Origin: Paulinella micropora
Taxonomy: Eukaryota; Cercozoa; Imbricatea; Euglyphida
Assembly: GCA_009731375.1 (NCBI GenBank)
Contig: BJOX01000228.1
Coordinates: 618,822-682,821 of the forward strand
DNA length: 64,000 bases
Reading direction: 5' to 3'
Positions 12,061 to 21,715 of this stretch are shown in pieces (positions within the stretch are counted from its first letter, which is position 1; every line of letters starts with the position of its first letter). The translations under genes were made by a program, and so were the position numbers. The notes beneath the pieces are model-generated. The model had not been told where the DNA came from. It did not search any database and saw only the letters and a list, made by a program, of their open reading frames with translations.

Positions 12061-12985
12061 TGACAACTAAGAAACCGGCGCCCACCCCTAGCACGTAGGG
12101 CGAGCGGTGAAAAAGGCACAATGCTGCTCGCCGCATTATTGCTGTATCAAGCAACAGGCTTTGGTCAGCCAGACGGAGGAAGAGGAGTAGTAGTAGCCCA
12201 AGGAGAAAAAGAAATCGTGATAGAAAATGGAAAAGGGTGAAGGAAAGAATCACTAGGAGACGAGTAGAAGAGAACGAGGAAAGTAGCAGGAAAGGAAGAA
12301 ATTGTAAGAGGATTCTGTCATTATATAGAGTAGAAGAGAACGAGGAAAGTAGCAGGAAAGGAAGAAATTGTAAGAGGATTCTGTCATTATATAGTTGCTA
12401 AAGTACTTGCTAATCATTAAATTCAACGAAAGTCAGCAGCGAGTGAACGCCTTGCAAGTGATACAAAAAAAAGACTTTCTTCCTCATTATTTGAATTTTT
12501 TCATCGCAAAATTCGGAGCGTAGTGGGGCAATATCTTCAACTGTTCTCTTTACACCAACCTCGACTGTAAAACGCGTTCAGGAGGCAACACCAACGTGTT
12601 ATCATGTATGCTTGACACAATTTTAGACATGGGTTGATGTCTCCTTACACATGGTACTCTGCATTTTGGTTCACACGTCTATTTCGATGTGTTCTGCAAT
12701 TTTGATTTTTTTTTCCCCCGACCCACAGGGATTGCCTGACCCAACGGATGGTGTGGTCTGTTGGTTTTTGTCAAAAAGCTATGATCCCTTTTATGAAGAT
12801 GTCTGTGCATGTATGATTGACGAGAAAGGTGTTTGCTCATGTGACACGAAAGTTTCTGTATGTTTGAAAAACTACAGTTTGAGCGAATCAGTCCGGAGTG
12901 TGTGCCCCCTAATTGCTTTTAGGTTCTGTTGTGAACATTTGTGTCTGACAGTGAAGCCTGATGCAAGTGTATGTTGCAATATGAT
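12061..12985. other. Host DNA with a 66-bp tandem duplication and a Cys-rich open stretch
   Basis: 12,262-12,394 holds two adjacent copies of a 66-bp unit (GAGTAGAAGAGAACGAGG ... CATTATATA). From 12,729 to 12,989 on the plus strand, after CCCGACCCACAG (a possible acceptor), an open frame encodes a cysteine-rich segment (DVCACMIDEKGVCSC). It may be an exon, but nothing else supports it. Confidence 0.45.
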
Positions 12986-13695
12986 ATGATTTCATATCCT
13001 TATGAATCATGAAGTGAAAGGAAATGATAGTTCGAGCATCTGCAAATATGGGTGCAGACATGAAACATTGTCACTCTGTTAGACCACGTTTTGCCTTTAA
13101 TCATATTTTCATCATCACTAGAAATGACTACAGTAGATAGAGTAAATAATGAAAGCTTTTCCTTCAATTTCAAATGCCCCACCCAAACTCACTTTGATCA
13201 GTGGTGATGGTTTTGGATATTTTCATACTTCAAGTACTTGCACCTTGTTGTTCTTGTTTCTAGTGTCATGAATGGAACAAAAGTTAGTTACCTTTTGCGT
13301 AGCACACATCTGATCATTTTTAATTTACAATAACAGCATGATTTCATATCCTTATGAATCATGAAGAGCTATCAAGTGAAAGGAAATGATACTTCGAGCA
13401 TCTGCAAATATGGGTGCAGACATGCAAAATTGTCACTCTGTTAGACCACGTTTTGCCTTTAATCATATTTTCATCATCACTAGAAATGTCTACAGTAGAT
13501 AGAGTAAATAATGAAAGCTTTTCCTTCAATTTCAAATGCCCCACCCAAACTCACTTTGATCAGTGGTGATGGTTTTGGATATTTTCATACTTCAAGTACT
13601 TGCACCTTGTTGTTCTTGTTTCTAGTGTCATGCATGGAACAAACGTTAGTTACCTTTTGCGTAGCACACATCTGATCATTTTTATATTTACAATA
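12986..13695. repeat. 352-bp tandem duplication; copy 2 is the viral element's target
   Basis: Copy 1 is 12,986-13,337. Copy 2 starts at 13,338, is interrupted by the viral element after 13,695 and finishes with ACAGC at 33,981-33,985. The copies differ by a few substitutions and a 10-base insertion (near 13,365) in copy 2. Copy 1 contains the uninterrupted junction TTTACAATAACAGC, which is the pre-insertion site. Confidence 0.93.
13691..13695. other. Left target-site duplication CAATA
   Basis: CAATA occurs here and again at 33,976-33,980, flanking the element. In the intact copy of the host duplication (13,328-13,332) it is present once. Confidence 0.8.
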
Positions 13696-13824
13696 AGGTA
13701 AGTACCTTTTTTAGGGGGTCATTTTTTTCAGAAAATGCCCCGCCTAAAAAAGGTTATTCAGCCCAAATCATCATAAAAACATCATAAGAAAACAAAAAGA
13801 CAGCTATAGACGAAATAGAGAAAT
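13696..13824 (+). repeat. Left terminal inverted repeat
   Basis: Begins AGGTAAGTACC and matches the reverse complement of 33,844-33,975 with only a few differences. The right end has three extra terminal bases (outer end AGAAGGTAAG), so the left end seems to have lost AGA. Mavericks/Polintons typically start with AG. Confidence 0.95.
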
Positions 13825-14037
13825 TACCTTTGTAGTCTCCACCCGCCGCACAAACCTACCATCACACATAATGTATGAGGTAGGGTTTTTATAGTCTCCC
13901 ACGACTTTTGTTTTTACACGTTTACAATTTTCCAAGTATTTCAGTTATTGCCCACAGATGGGACTTTTTTCCAAATATTTCAGTTATCGCCCGCAGAGGG
14001 ACTTTTTTACAAATAAATCAGTTATTTTTTCGAGACC
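13825..14037. repeat. Subterminal short repeats of the viral element
   Basis: Three decaying direct copies of a unit of about 38 bp (core TTTCAGTTAT, then GCCC, CAGA, GGGACTTTTTT) at 13,931-13,970, 13,971-14,008 and 14,009-14,030. They are absent from the other end. They could bind the integrase or a replication protein, or be regulatory; the function is inferred from position only. Confidence 0.7.
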
Positions 14038-14502
14038 TCACCGTAATGCCCTGTTCATATTCGGGCTTCCCTCATTTTTTTGTTTTATCATTAAACAAGA
14101 TTTCGTAAAGGAATGTCCATTCTCAACTAGCGCTTCAATTCTTTCGATCTCATCACTATCTATCTGCCCTTTATTCTGCTTCTTCCAGTGTTTCATCAGT
14201 CTTCTTTCTCCTTCAATCTGTCTCAATCTCTTCTTTCTTCTTCTGTCTTTCATCAAGTCTTCTTCCATCTCTTCTTGTTCCTCCTTCTTCGTAAGCAGAA
14301 CTTCGTCAATCGCTCCAAGTCTTTCTTTCTTTTTATTCAATTCCTTCTTCATCTCTTCAATAATCTGTTCATCTTTCTCAATCTCTTTTATCGCTTTTAT
14401 CTTCATTTCATTCAATTTTTTCGGAGTATATCTTCTATCTTCAAATTGTTCAATCCATTCTTCCTTTCCCTTTACGAAATCTGGAATAAGGTTAATAGAC
14501 AT
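14038..14502 (-). CDS. Hypothetical charged coiled-coil protein (154 aa)
   Basis: ATG on the minus strand at 14,502, stop at 14,038. The protein is rich in Lys/Glu with long heptad-like stretches (EKDEQIIEEMKKELNKKKE) from about residue 30 to 105, no cysteine cluster and no signal peptide. It is the first gene inside the left end. No family is recognised. The complement of the region is low-complexity and gives only shadow frames. Confidence 0.65.
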   Translation of the reverse strand: MSINLIPDFVKGKEEWIEQFEDRRYTPKKLNEMKIKAIKEIEKDEQIIEEMKKELNKKKERLGAIDEVLLTKKEEQEEMEEDLMKDRRRKKRLRQIEGERRLMKHWKKQNKGQIDSDEIERIEALVENGHSFTKSCLMIKQKNEGSPNMNRALR

Positions 14503-14789
14503 ATTATGAGGGTTTTATTGTTTACGAGTGAGGTCCGCACAAAAAGCAAGAAAACGAAGCAACCGAGAAAAAAAGAAAATCCAATGTCAGAAAATTCGCG
14601 TTTCCGTGCCAAAAAAATAAAAAAACTGCAGTTTCGTCCGCACATTACGGCTTAAATTATCGCGATGACCATTTCGGCCCTTTGGTCCCCGAAATAAAAA
14701 AAGGAAATTGCTAAAAAACGGACGACCAAAACCAAAATCACGCGGCAAAAAAAATTCTCGTCAGTCTCATTCCATCAAAATCTCAAGCG
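14503..14789. promoter_or_regulatory. Divergent intergenic region in the element
   Basis: 287 AT-rich bases with several A-tracts separate the leftward coiled-coil gene from the rightward acidic gene and must hold both promoters. No specific site can be named. Confidence 0.4.
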
Positions 14790-15272
14790 ATGGATGCTGT
14801 GGTGAAGGCCTTCGCGAAAGCAAGACTGGAGAAGGAGGAGGAAAGCGACGAAGAGCGAGAGGAGGAAAGCGACGAGGAGCAAGCCCACGCCCCAGCCCCA
14901 GCTCCTGCTCCTCTCGACGTCCAGCCCGCGCCAATCCCAGCCAAATGGTCGCCCCTTGCCGCTTTGGAGAACAAAGGACCTATGTTCGTGAAAGTTTCTT
15001 CAGACTTTCTCTCCAGCAACAAAAAAATAACATTATACAAAAAGTTTGAAGACTTGAAAGACGAGAAGGGTTTCGTATTTCGTTCTGTCGCCCTCTATAA
15101 TGGAATAGTCAAACCGACGTATCAACAATTCTTTCTTGTTTCTGCTGGGTCTGGAAATCAGGAGATAATTATGGTTTTTCCTTCCCTTACATCTATTCAA
15201 AAGTGCTACAAGAGAGTACTAACCGAAATCAATTACATAATTCCAATCTCTGGTAATTGGAGAAAAATTTAA
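14790..15272 (+). CDS. Hypothetical protein with acidic and Ala/Pro-rich N-terminus (160 aa)
   Basis: ATG at 14,790. Residues 15-30 are an acidic Glu/Asp/Ser stretch, residues 31-52 are an Ala-Pro hinge (APAPAPAPLD), and the rest is a compact alpha/beta domain (FVFRSVALYNGIVKPTYQQF; IIMVFPSLTSIQKCYKRVL). The stop lies 12 bases from the convergent integrase stop. The form suggests a small nucleic-acid- or protein-binding factor, but no homologue is recognised. Confidence 0.65.
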   Translation: MDAVVKAFAKARLEKEEESDEEREEESDEEQAHAPAPAPAPLDVQPAPIPAKWSPLAALENKGPMFVKVSSDFLSSNKKITLYKKFEDLKDEKGFVFRSVALYNGIVKPTYQQFFLVSAGSGNQEIIMVFPSLTSIQKCYKRVLTEINYIIPISGNWRKI

Positions 15273-15283
15273 TTAAATCTTTC

Positions 15284-16258
15284 TCATAAATCTAATATTA
15301 CTTTGGCTTTCTTTTCTCTCTTGCTCGTCCTAACATTTCCCTCATCTATGTCTTCTCTCTTTAACTGTTCCTTTGTTTTCTTTTCTTTTGTTATTTCTTT
15401 TACTTGTTCTTTTATTTGTTTTTCTTCATCTACCGGTTTATCAAACTTAGTTTTCAATAGTTCCCGGGGGCTGACCAACTCATCCGAATTTAATATTAAC
15501 TTGAAACCGGAACGCCCCACGACTGTATAAATTTGTTTGCTGTATTGCTTGCCGCCTTTAGAAAATAAATTCCTCTTTAGCTCCTTTCTTACCTTGTCGC
15601 CTTTTTCAAATTCATCAATTAAATGGTCCCGTTGAATACGTTGTTTATTTTTACTTACACCCTTAAATACATCTATCGGCCGGGCTTTAATCGTTCTATG
15701 AAATCGCATATTGTAAGCGTCTACCATGTCGTAGATGTAAGTTAGCCAGTCAAAATTACCGTTAGTTTCGAATAGTATGTCTAACCACCGTCTAATAGTT
15801 CTAATTACTCTATCAACAATCGCAAGCGCCCGATGGTCTCCTATTTCAACAGTCCGATGTTCGACGTTGTTATCTCTGAAATAATCTTTAACCATTCCTT
15901 TATATTCACTTCCGCTATCGGTTGTAATGGAGTTCGGAGTGTATGGTATTGATTTTAAAGCTAAATAAACCTCTTTCGCCGTTTTGTTTTTAAGCGGTTT
16001 AATAATTAAAAATCGACTATGAGTGTCAATCCAAAACAACATCCAAGCATAGCCTTTATTACCTTTCTTATCTTTCAACTTTGACATATCGGCCAAATCT
16101 ACAAATACTTGTTTAAGTGGTTTGTCCGACCATATTGTATTCCATTTATCAGTCGGTAATCTTTTCTGATAGTGGATTTCAAGTGCTTGTTGCTCCTTTA
16201 TTTCATCCGCATCTACTTCGGGTTCGTTGTTCTGCGGATTGCTGTGTTTATGGTCCAT
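15284..16258 (-). CDS. Retroviral-type (rve) integrase
   Basis: 324 residues. It would join the element's ends to host DNA and make the 5-bp target duplication. The RNase-H-like core is clear: D54 in VFVDLADM, D114 in ITTDSGSEYKG, and the third acidic residue in HRALAIVDRVIRTIRRW. That third position is Asp149 rather than the usual Glu, with 34 residues between the last two. A C-terminal SH3/GPY-like segment (KGDKVRKEL ... IYTVVGRSGFKLIL) is followed by a Lys/Glu-rich tail. No N-terminal HHCC zinc finger is visible. Its start codon abuts the stop of the upstream Cys-rich gene (TAGATG), so the two are probably co-transcribed. Intact frame. Confidence 0.95.
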   Translation of the reverse strand: MDHKHSNPQNNEPEVDADEIKEQQALEIHYQKRLPTDKWNTIWSDKPLKQVFVDLADMSKLKDKKGNKGYAWMLFWIDTHSRFLIIKPLKNKTAKEVYLALKSIPYTPNSITTDSGSEYKGMVKDYFRDNNVEHRTVEIGDHRALAIVDRVIRTIRRWLDILFETNGNFDWLTYIYDMVDAYNMRFHRTIKARPIDVFKGVSKNKQRIQRDHLIDEFEKGDKVRKELKRNLFSKGGKQYSKQIYTVVGRSGFKLILNSDELVSPRELLKTKFDKPVDEEKQIKEQVKEITKEKKTKEQLKREDIDEGNVRTSKREKKAKVILDL

Positions 16259-16516
16259 CTAATACTTAATGACACCTAACGCTGTATCCTTATATATTAA
16301 TCGTTCTTTTTTTTCTATTTCAAAACAATAATTAGAACAAAACTCATAAGTATAAAATCTGTCGAAACTATCATCAATCGCCGTAATCTGTCGGTTCGCT
16401 AAGCACAGAGTTAATCCACACACATAACAGCAATTGAAGTCATACTCAAAACGATTATATAGATACTCCATAATGTGAAAACGGACATCGAGCGGTAAAT
16501 TTTTTATCTTGTTCAT
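16259..16516 (-). CDS. Small F-box-like, Cys-rich protein (85 aa)
   Basis: The N-terminus LPLDVRFHIMEYLYNRFEYD resembles an F-box-type helix pair. It is followed by CYVCGLTLC and FCSNYC, which could form one zinc site. It is preceded by a T-tract and TTCTAATATAG directly before the ATG. It lies immediately upstream of the integrase with adjoining stop and start codons. A ubiquitin-ligase adaptor role is speculative. Confidence 0.65.
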   Translation of the reverse strand: MNKIKNLPLDVRFHIMEYLYNRFEYDFNCCYVCGLTLCLANRQITAIDDSFDRFYTYEFCSNYCFEIEKKERLIYKDTALGVIKY

Positions 16517-16521
16517 CTATA

Positions 16522-17040
16522 TTAGAACTTTAAAAACATTTTTGAAATATCATTACTTTCTTTTTTTGTCTTCTCAGGTTGTCCCGCATAAACATTGACA
16601 TTAACACGGCCGGTCTTTTTCCCCCCTTTCTTCGGCTGAGGCTCCTCCTCGCTTTCCTCACTTTCCTCGCTCTCATTATCGCTTTCTTCTTCAACTTTCT
16701 TTTTTACCGCTTTCTTCGCCTTCTTCTGTTTGGTTTTAAGTTTCATACCCGCAACCCGTCGGGCAACGATATCTACAAAGTCCTGTTCAACCTCTTCATC
16801 GCTTTCACTGCTTTCCTCGATTGGCTCGCCATCTCTACCATCTATCATATCCTTCGCCAACTGCTTTTTAGTAATGTGTTCCATCTTTTCGTCTTCATTC
16901 ATTTCTTTCACATTCTTAGCCTCTTCCTCCGCTAGTAATTCCTTAGCCCGCTCAATCTTTCTTTGCCTCGCATACTGTTTCTTCATTACAGTCGCTTTTT
17001 CAAGATTCTTTATAGCAATCTCTCTATTTCCTCTCGGCAT
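16522..17040 (-). CDS. Hypothetical highly charged protein (172 aa)
   Basis: ATG at 17,040 (MPRGNREIAIKNLEKA). Alternating basic and acidic blocks: a Lys-rich KTKQKKAKKAVKKKVEE stretch followed by a Ser/Glu-rich ESDNESEESEESEEE stretch, then a short conserved-looking tail ending ISKMFLKF. The composition resembles viral non-structural or DNA-associated proteins. It is probably the first gene of the leftward 17,040-15,284 unit and shares a 69-bp divergent promoter region with the fibre gene. Confidence 0.7.
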   Translation of the reverse strand: MPRGNREIAIKNLEKATVMKKQYARQRKIERAKELLAEEEAKNVKEMNEDEKMEHITKKQLAKDMIDGRDGEPIEESSESDEEVEQDFVDIVARRVAGMKLKTKQKKAKKAVKKKVEEESDNESEESEESEEEPQPKKGGKKTGRVNVNVYAGQPEKTKKESNDISKMFLKF

Positions 17041-17109
17041 TCTCGGTTATATATCAAACCAAAAATAATTTTTATTCGGATTAATTATTATCCAATTTAT
17101 ATACAACCA
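17041..17109. promoter_or_regulatory. Bidirectional promoter between fibre and charged-protein genes
   Basis: Contains TTTTTATT ... TTATATACA before the rightward ATG and, on the other strand, ATTTTTGG ... GATATATAA before the leftward ATG. Both match the T-tract plus ATATA arrangement seen before most genes of the element. Confidence 0.5.
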
Positions 17110-20100
17110 ATGAGCCAATATAAGTCGCTCTTAGGCTTGAATGAAATCTCCACAGATAGCCTTTCAATCGCTAACCTTGATTTAACGAACACGAACATAG
17201 TGGGCTTAAATACTGATAGAGTGCCAGAAGATGCCGTCCCCGTGAACCTCTACTATACTGACAGCCGATTTGACACACGACTGGCTACCAAAAGCACTGC
17301 GGACATTAAAGAAGGAAAAAATCTATACTACACCGAGCAACGAGTTAGGGACAACGACGAGGTTAAAGCCTCAACTCAACACCGCTCTAATACGAGTAAT
17401 CCGCATCAAACCAGTTTATACAATTTGATAGACACTAACATATCCACACCAACGGTCGGTCAATACTTAACATACAACGATGTTGACGGCAATGGAGGAA
17501 TACCACCCTGGGGTCAATTGACACACTCTCAGATGTAATCATAACGGCACCAGTGGCGATGAATAGTTATCTAACATATAATTCAATAAACTGGGTAAAT
17601 AAAACCTTCCCGATAAATGTTGATGAATTCGGCAATATTAATATGGGAGGGTATTTGAACATAACAGGAGTTAATTTACTAAATACGATATTGGTTTCTT
17701 CAATCATAACCACTGCGACATTTGATGATGCTTTTGACACACGGCTCGCAACTAAATCAACCACTAACTTAGCAGAAGGAACTAATCTATATTATACTGA
17801 TGGCAGATTTGATACTCGTCTCGCCACTAAATCAACTACGAACTTAGCTGAGGGAACAAACCTTTACTATACCACAGCAAGAGCAAATACGGACTTTGAC
17901 ACACGGCTCGCAACTAAAAGCACCACAGATTTAAAAGAAGGGACTAACTTATATTACACCACAGCAAGATTTGATAGTCAATTGGCAACTAAGAGCACCA
18001 CCAACTTAGCTGAGGGAACCAATCTATATTACACCACCGCGAGAGCAAATACAGACTTTGACACACGGCTGGCTTTAAAATCAACCACTAACTTAGCAGA
18101 AGGCACTAATCTATACTATACGTCAGCCAGAGCAAATACGGACTTTGACACACGGCTAGCTACTAAATCAACCACTAACTTAGCCGAAGGAACAAACCTT
18201 TACTATACCAATGCGAAGTTTGACACTCAATTAGCAACAAAATCAACCACCAATTTAGCAGAGGGAACTAATCTATATTACACCACCGCACGAGATAATT
18301 CAAATTTTGACACACGGCTCGCAACTAAATCAACCACTAACTTAGCTGAGGGAACAAACCTTTACTTTACGACAGTCAGAGCGAATACGGACTTTGATAC
18401 GAGACTGGCTACCAAGAGCACCACCAACTTAGCAGAGGGAACCAATTTATATTACACTAATGCGAGATTTGACACTCAATTGGCAACAAAATCAACCACC
18501 AACTTAGCAGAGGGAACCAATTTATACTATACCACAGCAAGGGCGAATACGGACTTTGACACACGGCTAGGAACAAAATCAACAACTAACTTGGCAGAGG
18601 GGACGAACCTTTACTATACGACAGCCAGAGCTAATACGGATTTTGACACACGACTAGCTACTAAATCAACTACCAACTTAGCAGAGGGGACAAACCTTTA
18701 CTATACCAATGCGAGGTTTGACACTCAATTAGCTACCAAGAGCACCACCAACTTAGCCGAGGGGACAAATTTATATTACACCACCGCGAGGGCTAATACA
18801 GACTTTGACACACGGCTAGGAACTAAATCAATAGATGCTTTAAGTGATGTAATAATAACAACACCCGCAAACGGTCAATTACTATCATACAATGGAACAA
18901 ACTGGGTAAATTCAACAGGGTCTCTGGCTTTCCTTGCTCTATCAGGCGGAACAATGACGGGCGATGTAAAATATGGGGCTTCTGCTTTTACTTTATACAC
19001 CGCACCGCAGACTATGACGACCAATACAACTCCTTCTCCATTCGTCGCTTCTGCTTCTAATGAATACAATCCAGCATATTATGCTTTTAATGCCGACCAG
19101 AACGATTACTGGTCGACGGCTATTTATTACAACGACACGACAGGAGTATATAACAGAGTGCCAGCAACTACTAATACTTGGGGAGGTGTTGGATACACAG
19201 GCGAATACATAAAAATAGATTTAGGGGCGATATACAAGATAAAAACATATTATGTGCGGTCTTCGTCTGCTAATTACATTGAAACAACCCCTAGTATCTG
19301 GTATGTTGGAACGAGCACAGACAATGCGACATATACATTATGGGATAGTCAAACAGGTCAGGCGTGGGCAAGTCAATTGACTAAAACATATACGCCCGCT
19401 TCAAATGTTAATGCGAGATATATCATATTTATCGTAAATAAGACAGGAAGTGGTGGAACTTCATTTAGAAGTCAGCCCCGTATAGCAAGTTTGTATTTTG
19501 ATTATGAGACATTTAATTATGATATAACGAATGTTAGAAATATCACGGGATACTCATTAACGACGAGCGGGGCGATATCAGCAACAGGAACCATAACGGC
19601 GAGCGGTTTAATCACGGCGAATGCGGGTATATCTGGAACCACATTAACGGCTAGTGGTTTGATTACGGCGAATGCGGGAGTGTCAGGAACCACATTAACA
19701 ACAAGCGGATTGATTACGGCTAATGCGGGAATATCAGTTGTTAATAGCACAGCAGATATAAGGGGGGAAGCGAGAAGTGGGTCTCACGGCACACCCGTCG
19801 GTTTATATGTTTCCGCAAATCTCGGCCAGGCTTCTGCGGGTGTTGAATTCAGGCACAGCAACGGCACACAAGGCGTCGGCTTTGGTTATAATTCAATATA
19901 TGCGGCTGGAAGCGATGGAAATCAAAATTTAAATTTCTATGCGAAGGGGAGTGGCTCATTAATTGCTCAGAGTAATTTTTATGCTAGTGCGATGTTAGTA
20001 TCAGATGGCGGTTCTAGGTTATCAATACAAAATCAAGTAGATGGTGGGGGCAATAATGGGCTTTTTATGTGGGACACGACAGATACAAACTGGGGAATTT

Positions 20101-20771
20101 ATATGGCGAGTTCTGGGTCGGGTAAAGCACTAAACGGAGGGGTAGCGCCCGCTTCAATAACTGGCGATTTTTCGTCTCATGCTATTAGATTTAGAGTGCC
20201 AAATGGTTCTACTAATGGTTTTATATGGGAAAATGCGTCAAATGCCTGTAAAATGTCATTAAGAGGAGACAATGGACAATTAGTCGTCCCGCTAAATGTT
20301 TATGTTTCTTCTGATAGAAGATTAAAAACAGATATTAAAGAATGTCCAGGTTTAGAATTGATTAATAAGTTAAATCCAGTTAGTTTTCGTATGATTGAAA
20401 ACACTACACCACTTAGAATGGGCATGATAGCACAGGAATTGGATGACCTACTACAAGAATTTAATATGGCGGACTTTGCTGGATTATCTAAAAATCCTGT
20501 TTTGGTTCCCTGTGAAAAGCAAAGAGCGGAATGTAAATTGAAAGGAGAATGTATAAAACCACAAGATGTCAAAATGATTGATACTGGCGATTATTGTTAT
20601 ACTATTGCTTATCCAGAGTTTATCGCACCATTAATTAAAGCGGTTCAACAATTATCAGAAAAAGTGAATAATTTAGAAAAAGAAAATAAAACTTTACTTA
20701 ATATACTACAAGACCAAGCGAACCAATTAGCGGAAATAAGAGCAATCGTTTTTCCACCTAATGCCCCCTAG
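17110..20771 (+). CDS. Long virion fibre with S74 intramolecular chaperone domain
   Basis: About 1,220 residues, starting at ATG 17,110. Domains in order: a short N-terminal anchor; about 14 tandem units of 25 or 29 residues (consensus FDTRLATKSTTNLAEGTN) at 17,740-18,830, with one diverged unit before them; a discoidin (F5/8 C)-like sugar-binding-type domain at about 18,970-19,510 (YAFNADQNDYWSTA, YIKIDLGAIYKIKTYYVR); beta-repeats (SGLITANAGISGTT); and a C-terminal S74 chaperone with the self-cleavage motif SSDRRLKTDIKE at about 20,307, then a coiled coil. By analogy with phage tailspikes, it would trimerise, cleave itself and bind host or giant-virus surface glycans. The frame breaks once at GGGG, 17,510-17,513; the same IDxLSDVIIT motif recurs intact at 18,830, which shows the correct downstream frame. 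Confidence 0.9.
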
Positions 20772-21098
20772 ATTACATCCGCCGCCACCTATTATTGATA
20801 TGGCAGATGGCGAGATGACACCCGAGTTGAAGAACCGCGTGCTAGACGTCCAAATTAAGCAGGAAGAAAAAAAAATTGACCACGAATACGAAGACAACTG
20901 GGACTGTTGTATGACTAAGCGAAAAACCGACAGCCGTCTTATTAAATACTTATTTCAAATATTATCGCTATCATCACCCTGTGTATCGTAAGACTGTCTG
21001 AAAAGAACTTACCGTGTGAGGTTGCTAACACGTATGTGGGTATTTTAACACTATTGATTGGTATTTGCCTTCCTTCGCCTTCTTCAAGTAAGAAATGA
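20761..21098 (+). CDS. Small membrane protein with two transmembrane segments, frameshifted
   Basis: ATG at 20,761 overlaps the fibre stop; ATG at 20,800 is an alternative start. The first half is hydrophilic (EMTPELKNRVLDVQIKQEE, then CCMTKRK). The frame read from the start stops at 20,991, but a one-base shift near 20,950-20,960 opens a frame that continues to TGA at 21,096-21,098. It encodes one hydrophobic helix (IIAIITLCIV) and, after a short loop, a second (VGILTLLIGICLP). Two helices right at the frame junction argue that this is one broken or miscalled gene. The role is unknown; small membrane proteins are common in such elements. Confidence 0.55.
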
Positions 21099-21329
21099 AC
21101 ATTCATACGAATAGATTTTATACCAAGAGCTATCACCCGCACAGATTAGCGGAATAGCTTCATCAAAACTAACACACCAATCGCTCATCGGCTTATACAC
21201 GCATCCCTTTTGGATACAATAAAGACAACTTTCATTTTTTTTCTCACTGACCCGCGAATAGAAATCACAGGCAGTCCGAGCTGAAATATTAATTAATAAA
21301 AAGTTTATGAGCATTAGTATAGGCGACAT
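21084..21329 (-). CDS. Possible secreted Cys-rich small protein (81 aa or less)
   Basis: The minus-strand frame has a hydrophobic N-terminus (MLINFLLINISA from the second Met) like a signal peptide, then seven cysteines spaced roughly like a PSI/plexin repeat (CLYCIQKGC, then DWC). Its 5' end overlaps the start of the plus-strand gene at 21,307 and its 3' end overlaps the membrane gene, so it may be spurious. Confidence 0.35.
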   Translation of the reverse strand: MSPILMLINFLLINISARTACDFYSRVSEKKNESCLYCIQKGCVYKPMSDWCVSFDEAIPLICAGDSSWYKIYSYECSFLT

Positions 21330-21699
21330 GACTGACTATAAATATCAGCGGATTATTTTTCTGAGTAATGATTTTCCAGGCGGGGTCAATGGTAGCAAGA
21401 CCTTCGACAAAAACATTCAAATGAACTTTACACCAACCAGAATGAATGTTAAGTTTATCCACTATATGAATAATACAACGGAGACGAAAACAAAAATCCT
21501 TTATATGGACCGCATTGGAATTATTGGCACATTTGCTGATAGCAACACTGCGAACATTTCCAATCTCGGCTATAATCTTGGAAATATTGGATGGACCGAC
21601 GGGCAATACAGTTTTAGAGTACTTAAATCAGACAGCGGTAATATTGAGACCGACCAACTAGCTGGAAGAATTGTTATTTGTTTAGAATTTTTGGCTTGA
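21307..21699 (+). CDS. Hypothetical beta-rich protein (130 aa)
   Basis: ATG at 21,307 after an AT-rich leader. The composition is beta-strand-like with many Asn/Thr/Ile (MNFTPTRMNVKFIHYMNN; YSFRVLKSDSGNIETDQLAG) and no cysteine or signal peptide. It lies 16 bases upstream of the packaging ATPase at the start of the virion module, so a minor virion component is plausible. I do not recognise a family. Confidence 0.7.
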   Translation: MSISIGDMTDYKYQRIIFLSNDFPGGVNGSKTFDKNIQMNFTPTRMNVKFIHYMNNTTETKTKILYMDRIGIIGTFADSNTANISNLGYNLGNIGWTDGQYSFRVLKSDSGNIETDQLAGRIVICLEFLA

Positions 21700-21715
21700 A
21701 GAAAATATAGCGACG

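Noticed and set aside
12651-12989. Independent Cys-rich gene
   Set aside because: Only an open stretch after a possible acceptor, with no second exon or known cysteine spacing; kept as a remark, not a gene.
13931-14030. CRISPR-like array
   Set aside because: Only three decaying direct repeats with no spacers, in a eukaryotic viral element.
18875-19750. Minus-strand frames inside the fibre gene
   Set aside because: Shadows of the strongly repetitive plus-strand coding sequence; no domain or start context.
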